Shown: positions 7,825 to 15,220 of the stretch, in pieces
How the letters are laid out: each line of letters starts with the position of its first letter
How positions within the stretch are numbered: position 1 is the first letter of the stretch
Assembly: GCA_964556675.1 (NCBI GenBank)
Contig: CAZKYN010000005.1
Location: 1-29,206 of the forward strand
DNA from: JBDKTK01 sp964556675
GTDB lineage: Bacteria; Desulfobacterota; Syntrophia; Syntrophales; UBA4778
Direction: 5' to 3'
DNA: 29,206 nt
Position numbers and translations under genes: made by a program
Notes under the pieces: model-generated
Database searches by the model: none
Told to the model about the DNA's origin: nothing
The model's input: the letters and a program-made list of their open reading frames with translations, nothing else

Positions 7825-8421
7825 TTATTCCACCACTATCCTGTCGCCGCGCAGGAGCTCTATATCCGCCTGGTCGCCGCTTATGACTTTTTTATAGTTT
7901 ATGTAAAACCGCTTGTCGGCATCCTTCTCTTTCCTGATTACCAGTATTTTTTTCTGGTTGGCCCACTCGTTGAACCCCCCGATCATGGTGATCAATTGCA
8001 GGAAAGTAGTTTTGGCTCTTAATCTCACAACACCCGGGTTCTTGACCTCGCCGATGACGAAAACCTTGAAGCTGTTGGCCTCCATGACGGTTACGGAAAC
8101 TGACGGGTTTTCGATCTTTTCCTTCAATTTCTTTATAAGGGCTTCTTTCAGCTGCAGGGGGGTGAGGCCGTCGGCTTTGATATCATCGAGCAAAGGCAGG
8201 GATATCATGCCGTCCATCCTGACCGGGACGGTCTTGGTCATTGCCTCTTCTTTCCAGATATGGATATAGAGGACATCCTCCGGGCCGATGATATACTGGT
8301 CCGAATCAGCGGCTATCCGGCCTGAATCGCCTTTTTTGGTTTCCTTGGATTTGTCCTGACCGAAAGACGCGAAGGGAAGGACGAACAGCAGCATGAGCAC
8401 GAGCGCGATGGTCTTTTTCAT
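7825..8421 (-). CDS. Polysaccharide export protein, OPX/Wza-like, short form without lipobox
   Basis: 198 residues. Signal peptide MKKTIALVLMLLFVLPFASFG is followed by QDKSKE, with no Cys at the cleavage site, so it should be periplasmic or inserted without a lipid anchor. YIIGPEDVLYIHIW (about 43-56) opens the Poly_export domain and FVIGEVKNPGVVRL (about 121-134) opens an SLBB domain. It lacks the C-terminal amphipathic helix with which Wza makes its own outer-membrane pore, which may explain the barrel protein encoded next to it. It is the first gene of the minus-strand operon; AGGGGC upstream is a fair ribosome binding site. It corresponds to the XrtA-associated export family (TIGR03027 type). 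Confidence 0.9.
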   Translation of the reverse strand: MKKTIALVLMLLFVLPFASFGQDKSKETKKGDSGRIAADSDQYIIGPEDVLYIHIWKEEAMTKTVPVRMDGMISLPLLDDIKADGLTPLQLKEALIKKLKEKIENPSVSVTVMEANSFKVFVIGEVKNPGVVRLRAKTTFLQLITMIGGFNEWANQKKILVIRKEKDADKRFYINYKKVISGDQADIELLRGDRIVVE

Positions 8422-8710
8422 GTAATGAGCCCCTGTCTGAAAATAATGTGCTTTGCATCACCAAAAATTCTGTTAAGCTTTTTATTGAAATGTGTTATTT
8501 GTGGAAAACACCTTACCAAACAAAAAGCGAATTGTCGAGTTTTTTTACAACTAATGTTTGATAAAATTGATTAATATATTTCCTTTATGTTTGTATAATC
8601 CTGTTAGTTTTTGTTAGCATTTCTTTGCATTTATTAATGAAAGATGTTTTGAAATCTGCTGAAATTATTGCTCAATTTTTTAACAATCTAACCAGCAAGG
8701 GGGAAATTAA
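8422..8710. promoter_or_regulatory. AT-rich divergent regulatory region between the polysaccharide operon and the TPR lipoprotein gene
   Basis: 289 bp with no supported gene, visibly much richer in A and T than its flanks. It must hold the start signals for both directions. A sigma-70 type promoter is visible for the plus strand (8571-8599). For the minus strand I see no convincing promoter. CTTTGCAT occurs twice as a direct repeat (8451-8458 and 8623-8630). No GG-N10-GC sigma-54 element is present on either strand. Confidence 0.5.
8571..8599 (+). promoter_or_regulatory. Sigma-70 type promoter for the TPR lipoprotein gene
   Basis: A -35-like TTAATA (8571-8576), a 17-bp spacer and a perfect -10 TATAAT (8594-8599). 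Transcription would begin near 8606, giving a leader of about 105 nt before the ATG at 8711. The -35 matches consensus at 4 of 6 positions. The AT-rich setting makes chance matches more likely. Confidence 0.5.
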
Positions 8711-10993
8711 ATGCATCCTTTGAAAAAATGGAAGGCATGCCTGTTGTTAATCGGTTTGCTTATTTTTGCTGTTATCTGCTTACCTGGTTGCTCAAAGGAA
8801 GCAAAAAAAGAAAGACATTGGACCAAGGCGGAAAAATATTTCGAGGAAAACAAACTGCGCGAAGCGGTTATCGAATACAAGAATGTCGTCCAGTTGGACC
8901 CGAACGACTTCAAAGCGCGCCACAAACTGGGGCTGACATACCTCAGGCTCGCAATGTTCAGGGAAGCGTATGCCGAGTTTTCCAAGGCAAAGGATATAAA
9001 CCCCGATTACATTCCTGTACGCGCCCAACTCGGGTCGATTTTCCTGTTGTCACGGGACAAGAAAAAGGCGCTTGCGGAAGCCGAGTTCATCCTCTCCAAG
9101 GACCAGTTCAGTTCGCATGGACACCTGCTGATGAGCGCCATATATATGGCCGACCGCAACGTTGAAAAGGCTATTGAGGAGGGCAGGAAAGCGGCGGAAG
9201 GCGACCAGAAAACAGAGGCTTACCTTCACCTTGCCAAGCTGTATATTTTCAAAAAGGACATGGCCCAGGCGGAACAGATGTTCAAGTCTGCCATAGCTTC
9301 TAATGAAGGCGCAGTGAGGCCGCGGCTGGAACTGGCAACCTTCTATATGCAGTCAGGGAGGAAGGAAGAGGCGGAACGCGAGTACGTGGAGGTGACCAGG
9401 CGCTGGTCCAGCAACGAAAATGCATTCATGGCCCTGGGTAACTTCTATGCCGCCCTCAACCGGCCCGAAGACGCTGAAAAGCAGTTCCTCAAAGCCCTGG
9501 AACTGGCTCCCAAAAATCACGTGATATCAATGCACATCAGCAATTTCTATCTTGCCTGGGGCAAGAAAGACAAGGCCGAAACATATCTGAAAGATGCAGC
9601 TGACAAGAATCCCAAAAATACTCTGGTGCTCGCCCGCCTCGCGGATTTTTATCTGACGCAGGGAAAAGTGAGCGAGGCGTCCGCGAAAACCGAAGAGATC
9701 CTGAAGATCAATCCCAAGAGCAGCGAGGGTATTTTCCTTAAAGGCAGGATACTGCTGGGCAAAAACGATTTTGACCAGGCCCTGAACATCTTCCAGGCGC
9801 ACCTGAAAGAAAACCCGAAAGACCCGATGGGACATTATTACTCGGGCCTCGCCCAGGCAGGAAACAGGAATATCCAGCAGGCCAAGGCGGAACTGGCCGA
9901 AGCCTCCACTCTCAGCCCGAAATGGCCCGAGCCGCGGATTGTCCTTGCCGATATCTACCTTAGAGAGGGAAGCACGGGACAAGCCATGGATGAAGCGCAC
10001 GCAATCCTGAAAAACAACCCGAAAAGCCTCCAGGCTTACATCATCATGGGAGAGGCACAGCTGCGGAAGAAGAACCTGGGCGGCGCCCTTTCCGCATACA
10101 AGGAGGTGCTCTCCATCGCCCCCAACAATCCCGTCGGCTACATCCAGACCGGGCGCATCCTGCTGATCGCCAAGAAGGAGAAGGACGCCCTGGCAATGCT
10201 TGAGAAAGCGCTCACTGTCAACCCCAATGCGGTTGAACCGCTGCAGATGATTACGCAAGTATATGTGGGCAGGAAAGATTTTAAAAAGGCGGAGGAAAGG
10301 ATCGAGAAACAGATCGCAGCCGCTCCGCAGAATGCAACTTTCTACAACATGCTCGGAAGCACTTATGAAGTCGCGGGCGACATCCCCAGGGCAGAGGCTA
10401 ACTTGAAGAAGTCTGTCGAAATGAGCCCGGACGCGCCGGTCCTGCATACGGCTCTTGCCAACTTCTATCTGCGGCAGAAATCGAACGAAAAGGCCAAGGC
10501 CGAATTCAACGCAACGCTTCAAAAAGACCCTAACTCCATATCCGCCCTGATGGCCCTGGGAATGATTTATGAGAACGAAAGAAATTTCGAGAGCGCGAAA
10601 CAATACTATGAAAAAATCCTGAAGATCAGGCCGTATTTCCCGCCTGCCGCGAACAATCTGGCTTACATTTACGCGGAGAAGGGCGGCAACATAGACGTGG
10701 CGCTTGAGCTGGCGCAGAAAGCGAAGGAGCAAGTGCCGAACGACCCGCATATTTCGGACACCCTGGGGTGGATTTACGTCAAGAAGAATGTGCCGAAAAC
10801 GGCCATCTCTTACCTTAAAGAAGCGGATGAAAAAGTCCCGAACAATCCCATGCTCAAGTACCACCTGGGAATGGCATATTACAAGGACGGCAATTTAAGT
10901 CTTTCCAAGTCGCAGTTGAACCAGGCCCTTAAAATCGACCCGAATTTCCCGAATGCACAGGAGGCAAGGGCTACCCTGGCGTCAATGAAATAA
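8711..10993 (+). CDS. prsT: XrtA/PEP-CTERM system TPR-repeat lipoprotein PrsT
   Basis: 760 residues. The N-terminus ends in a lipobox, VICLPGCSKE, with the lipidated Cys at about residue 27. It lacks Asp at +2, so outer-membrane sorting is likely. The rest is an almost unbroken run of about 21 TPR units of 34 residues, from WTKAEKYFEENKLREA to the C-terminus; typical units read like MALGNFYAALNRPEDAEKQF and end in a proline. This size and design match the PEP-CTERM system lipoprotein PrsT (TIGR02917 type), needed with exopolysaccharide for floc or matrix formation in the bacteria where it was studied. It probably acts as a periplasm-facing scaffold for the export machine. The start is set by AGGGGG seven bases before the ATG. 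It is divergent from the polysaccharide operon. Confidence 0.93.
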   Translation: MHPLKKWKACLLLIGLLIFAVICLPGCSKEAKKERHWTKAEKYFEENKLREAVIEYKNVVQLDPNDFKARHKLGLTYLRLAMFREAYAEFSKAKDINPDYIPVRAQLGSIFLLSRDKKKALAEAEFILSKDQFSSHGHLLMSAIYMADRNVEKAIEEGRKAAEGDQKTEAYLHLAKLYIFKKDMAQAEQMFKSAIASNEGAVRPRLELATFYMQSGRKEEAEREYVEVTRRWSSNENAFMALGNFYAALNRPEDAEKQFLKALELAPKNHVISMHISNFYLAWGKKDKAETYLKDAADKNPKNTLVLARLADFYLTQGKVSEASAKTEEILKINPKSSEGIFLKGRILLGKNDFDQALNIFQAHLKENPKDPMGHYYSGLAQAGNRNIQQAKAELAEASTLSPKWPEPRIVLADIYLREGSTGQAMDEAHAILKNNPKSLQAYIIMGEAQLRKKNLGGALSAYKEVLSIAPNNPVGYIQTGRILLIAKKEKDALAMLEKALTVNPNAVEPLQMITQVYVGRKDFKKAEERIEKQIAAAPQNATFYNMLGSTYEVAGDIPRAEANLKKSVEMSPDAPVLHTALANFYLRQKSNEKAKAEFNATLQKDPNSISALMALGMIYENERNFESAKQYYEKILKIRPYFPPAANNLAYIYAEKGGNIDVALELAQKAKEQVPNDPHISDTLGWIYVKKNVPKTAISYLKEADEKVPNNPMLKYHLGMAYYKDGNLSLSKSQLNQALKIDPNFPNAQEARATLASMK

Positions 10994-11140
10994 GTTATGG
11001 CCGGCCGGCAGCAGAGGAAAAGGAATTCTCAAAACAGCGTCGGGGTTCTTTACAATCACTGATATTCCGGCCAAAGCCGATTGTTTGATTTTTTTTAAAA
11101 TGTTTTGTGCTTGCCGCAGGTTACAAGTTTTGGCCGGCTT

Positions 11141-11156
11141 TGGCACAGAATCTGCT
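11141..11156 (+). promoter_or_regulatory. Sigma-54 (-24/-12) promoter of the PEP-CTERM gene
   Basis: TGGCACAGAATCTGCT: TGGCAC at -24 (11141-11146), the invariant GG (11142-11143) and GC (11154-11155) separated by exactly 10 bases. Transcription should start near 11168, leaving about 36 nt before the ATG at 11204, which has AGGAGA upstream. Activation by an NtrC-family enhancer-binding protein is required by this promoter class; PrsR, the known regulator in PEP-CTERM systems, is the natural candidate but is not in the window. A 10-bp inverted repeat, GCCAAAGCCG (11070-11079) and CGGCTTTGGC (11135-11144), brackets the upstream DNA, one arm running into the -24 box. Confidence 0.85.
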
Positions 11157-11203
11157 TTACTGAAATTGCAGAACGGAAATTTATTTTGGAGCAGGAGAAC
11201 GAA

Positions 11204-11848
11204 ATGAAAAAAATACTTGTTTTGATCAGCGCATTCTTAATGGTCATCGGTCTGGCGGGGATTTCGCATGCGTGGAGCATCAATTACGATTACACAGCCG
11301 CGGGCGATGAATTCACTTCCGCGTATTCTGCAACTACGGAGAATTTCGACGGCGCAAGCCTTGTATGGTCCTGGTCGGGAAGCGGTCAGGTCGTAAGCGG
11401 GAGCGTTGCAAACAAGTATGCAGCGCCTGCCGGGGTGGGCGGCGTTCCCGACGCATCCCAGTATTTCACCGTCCCGGACCCGGACGGAGCGGCTTCAGGC
11501 TCAGCAAGATTTTCGCTCGGCGGCTTCTATAATTACTTCGGCCTGTGGTGGGGCTCCATTGATGCGTATAATACCATAAGATTCTTCGACGACGATGCCG
11601 TCGTGGCCACCTTTACAGGCGCCGATGTCATCACAAACTCCATTTTGTTCGGAAACCAGTTTGAATACGGCTCCAATCATTTTGTGAATTTCCTGAATAT
11701 GCCCTCGTTCAACAGTTTTGAGATTTCGAGCACAAACTTCGCGTTTGAATTTGATAATGTATCGGTGGCGAATGTCCCTGAGCCGGCAAGCATGATCCTC
11801 CTCGGATTCGGTCTGCTCGGGCTCGCGGGACTGGCGAGAAGGAAATAA
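11204..11848 (+). CDS. Secreted PEP-CTERM sorting domain protein (exosortase substrate)
   Basis: 214 residues. Signal peptide MKKILVLISAFLMVIGLAGISHA is followed by a mature part of about 160 residues rich in Ser, Gly, Phe and Asn with no Cys, including an FGLWWGSIDAYNTIRFF stretch that recurs in one class of exosortase-dependent surface proteins. The C-terminus is a complete PEP-CTERM sorting signal: NVPEPASMILLGFGLLG, a short hydrophobic helix, then ARRK. Exosortase A is expected to cut at the PEP motif, and the protein probably ends up in the polymer matrix or on the surface. A frame opening at 11105 is longer, but the signal peptide, the ribosome binding site AGGAGA and the sigma-54 promoter place the start at 11204. 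It stands alone, with its own promoter and terminator. Confidence 0.93.
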   Translation: MKKILVLISAFLMVIGLAGISHAWSINYDYTAAGDEFTSAYSATTENFDGASLVWSWSGSGQVVSGSVANKYAAPAGVGGVPDASQYFTVPDPDGAASGSARFSLGGFYNYFGLWWGSIDAYNTIRFFDDDAVVATFTGADVITNSILFGNQFEYGSNHFVNFLNMPSFNSFEISSTNFAFEFDNVSVANVPEPASMILLGFGLLGLAGLARRK

Positions 11849-11869
11849 GCATAACCAGATCATGAAATA

Positions 11870-11904
11870 AAAAGCAGGGCCGCAAAGCCCTGCTTTTCTT
11901 TTTT
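11870..11904 (+). terminator. Intrinsic terminator after the PEP-CTERM gene
   Basis: An 11-bp perfect stem, AAAAGCAGGGC (11870-11880) with GCCCTGCTTTT (11887-11897), a 6-nt loop and a T-rich tract to 11904. The A-rich left side could also let it act weakly on the minus strand, where the HD protein gene ends at 11930. Confidence 0.9.
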
Positions 11905-11929
11905 GACTGTTGTCTGACTTATCTCAAAT

Positions 11930-12856
11930 CTATTTCACAGAATCGGCCCTGCCCCGCCGCGACAGGGAACTGCCCTCTTTTCTCCGGAAGAATTTGCGGT
12001 ACTCCGTAGGATAGGTGTCCAGCACCCAACCCAGGTAAGCTATATTCCTCTGGATCTGTTCGGCATAAAGGTCCTCGTCCATGTTCCAGCGCACCCGGAA
12101 ATGGGCCGTTGCGAACCGGTTCACGCCGCCCAGTTCATCAGCGAAGCGCTTCCGGGTCAGATGGTAAAAACCGGTTGTTTTTCTCAGCAGGTCGAATTCG
12201 CTTTCGAAACCCGGGACTTTTCCCTCCACGAATTCGGGATAAAGATGGAGGAGTTTTTCCAGGTAGTGGCGGTCCGCCATTTGCCCCAGGAGATCGGCTG
12301 TGCCGAGCATCTGGCCGAGCAGCCGGACTTCCGGAGCCGAAAATTTGATCTCGCCGATCCTGGTATTCAACCCGGTACAAAACAGGATGTCGTTGAAGTT
12401 CTTTCCGTCTCCGGAGAAATAGGGGTCATGAGCGTAGATCCGGTTAGTGAAATCAATGCTCCTCTGGATATGGCTCATTGTGTACTTGGCGCCTGTTCCG
12501 GCCGTGTCGTCAATCGTCTGGATATATCCCGTGTCGTGCATGAGGGCGCTGATAACCCCGAGGTTCATGTGCTTGTCGCTTAAATCCACTCCGTCAATAA
12601 TGGCGCCGTGGATCAGCCTGGTCATGGCCAGCATGATTTCGTTCGTATGAAAGAGGTCATGATAACTGGTGTTGCATTCCCTGTATCCAGGGTAAAAACC
12701 GTTAAAAAGATCGTTCACCAGGCTATAGGCCATGTCCAGGTGGGTGAAATCGAATTGAGGATTGATCGACAGCAGGATGGTTTTGACTTCGTTAAATATC
12801 TCCTCGTGGTTATCCATGTCCACGAGATCGGTCAGCTGGAAATCATTCGAAAGCAT
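11930..12856 (-). CDS. HD-type metal-dependent phosphohydrolase, function unknown
   Basis: About 308 residues, no signal peptide. Metal-binding positions expected of the HD superfamily are visible: YHDLFHTNEI (His 66 and 70), LMHDTGY (His 107, Asp 108), SHIQRS (His 129) and GTADLLGQMADR (Asp 188). The YHDxxHxxE and HDxGY pattern is reminiscent of cyclic-nucleotide phosphodiesterase-like HD folds, but nothing fixes the substrate. The frame can open at a TTG (12874); I prefer ATG 12856 because AAGGAAG sits six bases upstream. It follows the DUF1648 membrane protein gene after about 40 bp on the same strand, so the two may be co-transcribed. A nucleotide or second-messenger hydrolase role is inference only. 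Confidence 0.75.
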   Translation of the reverse strand: MLSNDFQLTDLVDMDNHEEIFNEVKTILLSINPQFDFTHLDMAYSLVNDLFNGFYPGYRECNTSYHDLFHTNEIMLAMTRLIHGAIIDGVDLSDKHMNLGVISALMHDTGYIQTIDDTAGTGAKYTMSHIQRSIDFTNRIYAHDPYFSGDGKNFNDILFCTGLNTRIGEIKFSAPEVRLLGQMLGTADLLGQMADRHYLEKLLHLYPEFVEGKVPGFESEFDLLRKTTGFYHLTRKRFADELGGVNRFATAHFRVRWNMDEDLYAEQIQRNIAYLGWVLDTYPTEYRKFFRRKEGSSLSRRGRADSVK

Positions 12857-12896
12857 AGTCACTTCCTTTATCAAGTGTCCTGTACGCAGGGAAAAT

Positions 12897-13538
12897 CTAC
12901 CCCAATATCAATCCCAGAATAACAGCGGCCGCGACCAGGATTAATCCCAGCGTAATTACCCATGCCGCCGGCCTCGCATAATTCAAAGTCAACCCCACTC
13001 CGCAGACTTTCTCCACGAACAGCCTATGGTCCCGCGGGTTCATGTAGAACATGCCCCAACGGTAATGTGCCGCTTCGGGCGAACCCGCCAGGAGTTCCTT
13101 CGTTTCCCTCAGGGTGAAATATACTGCCGACGCAATGCATGCAAACAGGGCGCCTATGCCGGCATGCAGGGTTATCAGTCCGAAAAAGGGGATAAGCAGA
13201 CACGCTCCCATGACCACTGACATGCCCATAACAATTAAGCCGCGGGTTGGCTGCATTGAAGCTATACGGGCCTTTAACGGATCAGAAGGCATTGCTGATG
13301 CGGCTGCTCCGATTACCATGAAGACTGTCCAGACAATTACGGGCACACCGAAAATCAACCAGTGCAGGGATGCTTTGCGGGTCCACCCGTCGGCCGTTCC
13401 GGACCTGTTGAAGTGCGTCGGGAACGGGTCGGGGAGCGCCGGCAGGACCAGGATATAAAAAAGCGCCAGGGCCGCAATGCTGCCTGCCGCGAGCAAATCC
13501 CAGGTGGAGAAGAATGCGAGCCGTCTTTCAGAAATCAT
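12897..13538 (-). CDS. DUF1648/DUF5808 membrane protein
   Basis: 213 residues with about five hydrophobic helices. The first loop, LPDPFPTHFNRSGTADGW, is the DUF1648 signature found in SdpI-like and related membrane proteins. Near the C-terminus RWGMFYMNPRDHRLFVEK and GLTLNYARPAAW form a DUF5808 motif, followed by a last helix. Proteins with this pairing are widespread but of unknown function; SdpI members give immunity to a toxic peptide in Bacillus, but a toxin partner is not visible here. The ribosome binding site is poor (AGGA directly abuts the ATG). It precedes the HD protein gene on the same strand. Confidence 0.8.
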   Translation of the reverse strand: MISERRLAFFSTWDLLAAGSIAALALFYILVLPALPDPFPTHFNRSGTADGWTRKASLHWLIFGVPVIVWTVFMVIGAAASAMPSDPLKARIASMQPTRGLIVMGMSVVMGACLLIPFFGLITLHAGIGALFACIASAVYFTLRETKELLAGSPEAAHYRWGMFYMNPRDHRLFVEKVCGVGLTLNYARPAAWVITLGLILVAAAVILGLILG

Positions 13539-13655
13539 TCCTGTACCCGGTCGAGCTTGATCTGGATTGAGTATCGCAAAGATTATCTTAAAGGATTATT
13601 CGTTGTCAACTGATTGAACAGGACAGTCCAATAGCAGCTGGAAAGATGGACCCGG

Positions 13656-14546
13656 CTATGTCTCCGGCGGAATTTCGGCTTTCAATCCGTTGCGCCTTGA
13701 CATGATGAACAGCAGGATGCCGACGAAGATCAGAGTGCCTCCTATAATGTGGAAGGCCGCCAGGCTCTCGCCGTAAATCATGTTTTCCACTATCGCCGCC
13801 GACAAAGGTATAAGGCCGAAAAAAATGGACGCCGCATTAGGGTTGGCATCCCTGATCCCCTCGCTCCAGAAATAAAAAGCCAGGTTGGTATTGCAAACAG
13901 AAAGGAAGAGGATCGCCCCGGCGAGGGCAAGGCTGACATGGGCCGACGGAAGCGGCTCGAAGCACCACGGCAGGAAACCCAGGGTCGCTATCAGTGTGCC
14001 GAAAGTGATATTCTCAATGGAACCCACCTCGCTCTCGAATTTCTTGATCAGGATGGAATATGTGGACCAGCATACGGCGCTCATGCTCACGAGCACGTTG
14101 CCGACATTCACGTCAAGGTTGCGCAGCGCCATGAAATCGCCCTTTACAATAACGATCAGCGCGCCTGCCATGGACAGCCCGATAGAAATTGCGCCCGCGG
14201 AATTAAGCCTGTCTTTGAGGAATATATACGACAGCACGGCGATGTTCAGGGGGTTGCTCATGACAATTATAGATGCGGTAGTCGCGGTGGTGTACTGCAG
14301 GCCAAGATAAGATACGAGGTTATTGATGTAAAAGCCTGTCAGGCCGAGGGGGACGACGTACAGTATGGACCGCAGGCTTATTTTCACCCGTTTCGGATAA
14401 AACAGGAAAGGGAGGAAGAATACGAACGCGAGCGCAAACCGGAAACCGCCGGTCATGAAAGGGCCGATGTGTTCCACGGAGTACCTGGCGAGCGGCCAGG
14501 CGATACCCCAGATGATGCACGCGAGGGCGAGCTTTAAATATCCCAT
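13656..14546 (-). CDS. EamA/DMT-family transporter
   Basis: 296 residues with about ten membrane helices in two homologous halves, each an EamA domain (first half begins ACIIWGIAWPLARYSVEHIGP; second begins near VSMSAVCWSTYSILIKKFE). This is the drug/metabolite transporter superfamily of the inner membrane, whose members export amino acids, nucleobase analogues or other metabolites. The substrate cannot be read from the sequence. The gene stands alone, with a 117-bp gap before the DUF1648 gene, in which I see no clear terminator. Confidence 0.88.
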   Translation of the reverse strand: MGYLKLALACIIWGIAWPLARYSVEHIGPFMTGGFRFALAFVFFLPFLFYPKRVKISLRSILYVVPLGLTGFYINNLVSYLGLQYTTATTASIIVMSNPLNIAVLSYIFLKDRLNSAGAISIGLSMAGALIVIVKGDFMALRNLDVNVGNVLVSMSAVCWSTYSILIKKFESEVGSIENITFGTLIATLGFLPWCFEPLPSAHVSLALAGAILFLSVCNTNLAFYFWSEGIRDANPNAASIFFGLIPLSAAIVENMIYGESLAAFHIIGGTLIFVGILLFIMSRRNGLKAEIPPET

Positions 14547-14660
14547 ATGCTTCAGCGCTTGTCAGTTTCGATCGCGGGCCGGATTGCCTCTGAACGGATT
14601 GGGGGACAATACATAATGAACGGCCCCAAGTCAACGCTGAGAGGCGGGGATAAAGATCTT

Positions 14661-14694
14661 AAAAATGAGAGGGGCCGGTCCTCAGACCGGCCCC
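14661..14694 (-). terminator. Probable intrinsic terminator of the HU gene
   Basis: A perfect 10-bp stem, GGGGCCGGTC (14671-14680) with GACCGGCCCC (14685-14694), loop CTCA. Read on the minus strand, it is followed after five bases by TTTTT (14665-14661). It lies about 120 bp beyond the HU stop codon. The rest of the 266-bp gap 14547-14812 holds two further GC-rich imperfect hairpins (14718-14751, followed on the plus strand by seven Ts, and 14771-14800) and no gene that I can support. Confidence 0.6.
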
Positions 14695-14812
14695 CGCGCC
14701 TTGAATGTCGTCATTCTGCGGCAGGCGCCCTTCCCGGGGCCCCTCAGCCGCTTTTTTTATTAGCCTCATTCCGGCCTCCTTCGGTGAATGGAGGGCCGGA
14801 TAAAGACAAGGG

Positions 14813-15094
14813 TTATTTTTTAGTTCCGCAGACCACGTCCTTGAATTCCTTGCCAGGAGCGAATTTGGGGACTTTCCTGGCCTTGATCTTTATGGCCTCG
14901 CCTGTTTGGGGATTCCGGCCGGTGCGCGCAGCCCTTTTCGTCACACTGAAAGTGCCGAATCCGGTTATGCTGACCTTGTCCCCTTTTTTGAGCGCCTTCT
15001 TGATCGTGTCTATCACAACGTTAACGGCGGCATCCGCCTCCTTCCTGCTGCAGACGACTTTTGTCACTTCGTCGATAAGATCTTTCTTGACCAT
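14813..15094 (-). CDS. HU/IHF-family DNA-binding protein
   Basis: 93 residues, full length for the family. MVKKDLIDEVTKVV opens the dimerisation helices. KGDKVSITGFGTFSVTKRAARTG and the RNPQTGEAIKIKARKVPKF segment form the beta-arm, with the DNA-intercalating RNPQTG tip, that bends DNA. It is a nucleoid protein acting as a dimer. Two Cys residues are less usual for HU but not in functional positions. A strong ribosome binding site (AAAGGAGAG) precedes the ATG. A TACAAT -10-like hexamer lies on the minus strand at 15172-15167, without a good -35. A short CGCCC/GGGCG hairpin with a T run in the 126-bp gap upstream could separate it from metF. Confidence 0.95.
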   Translation of the reverse strand: MVKKDLIDEVTKVVCSRKEADAAVNVVIDTIKKALKKGDKVSITGFGTFSVTKRAARTGRNPQTGEAIKIKARKVPKFAPGKEFKDVVCGTKK

Positions 15095-15220
15095 TTTTTT
15101 CTCTCCTTTTTTTGAGTTTTATAAAAACCATCGCCCGTAAAGGGCGCTGCTGTTTTTCAAATATGCATTGTAGACCAAAAATGAAAAGACTTCCCCATGT
15201 TTTTCAGCCGCTGTTCTTCT

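Noticed and set aside
8450..8462. Sigma-54-like element on the minus strand upstream of the OPX gene
   Set aside because: The GG and GC pairs are 9 rather than 10 bases apart, and the -24 box is poor.
9527..10864. 445-codon open frame on the minus strand
   Set aside because: It is antisense to the TPR lipoprotein gene, whose repeats explain the sequence; the antisense translation shows no recognisable domain.
14718..14758. Plus-strand intrinsic terminator with seven Ts
   Set aside because: The stem is imperfect beyond five base pairs, and no plus-strand gene lies upstream to be terminated.
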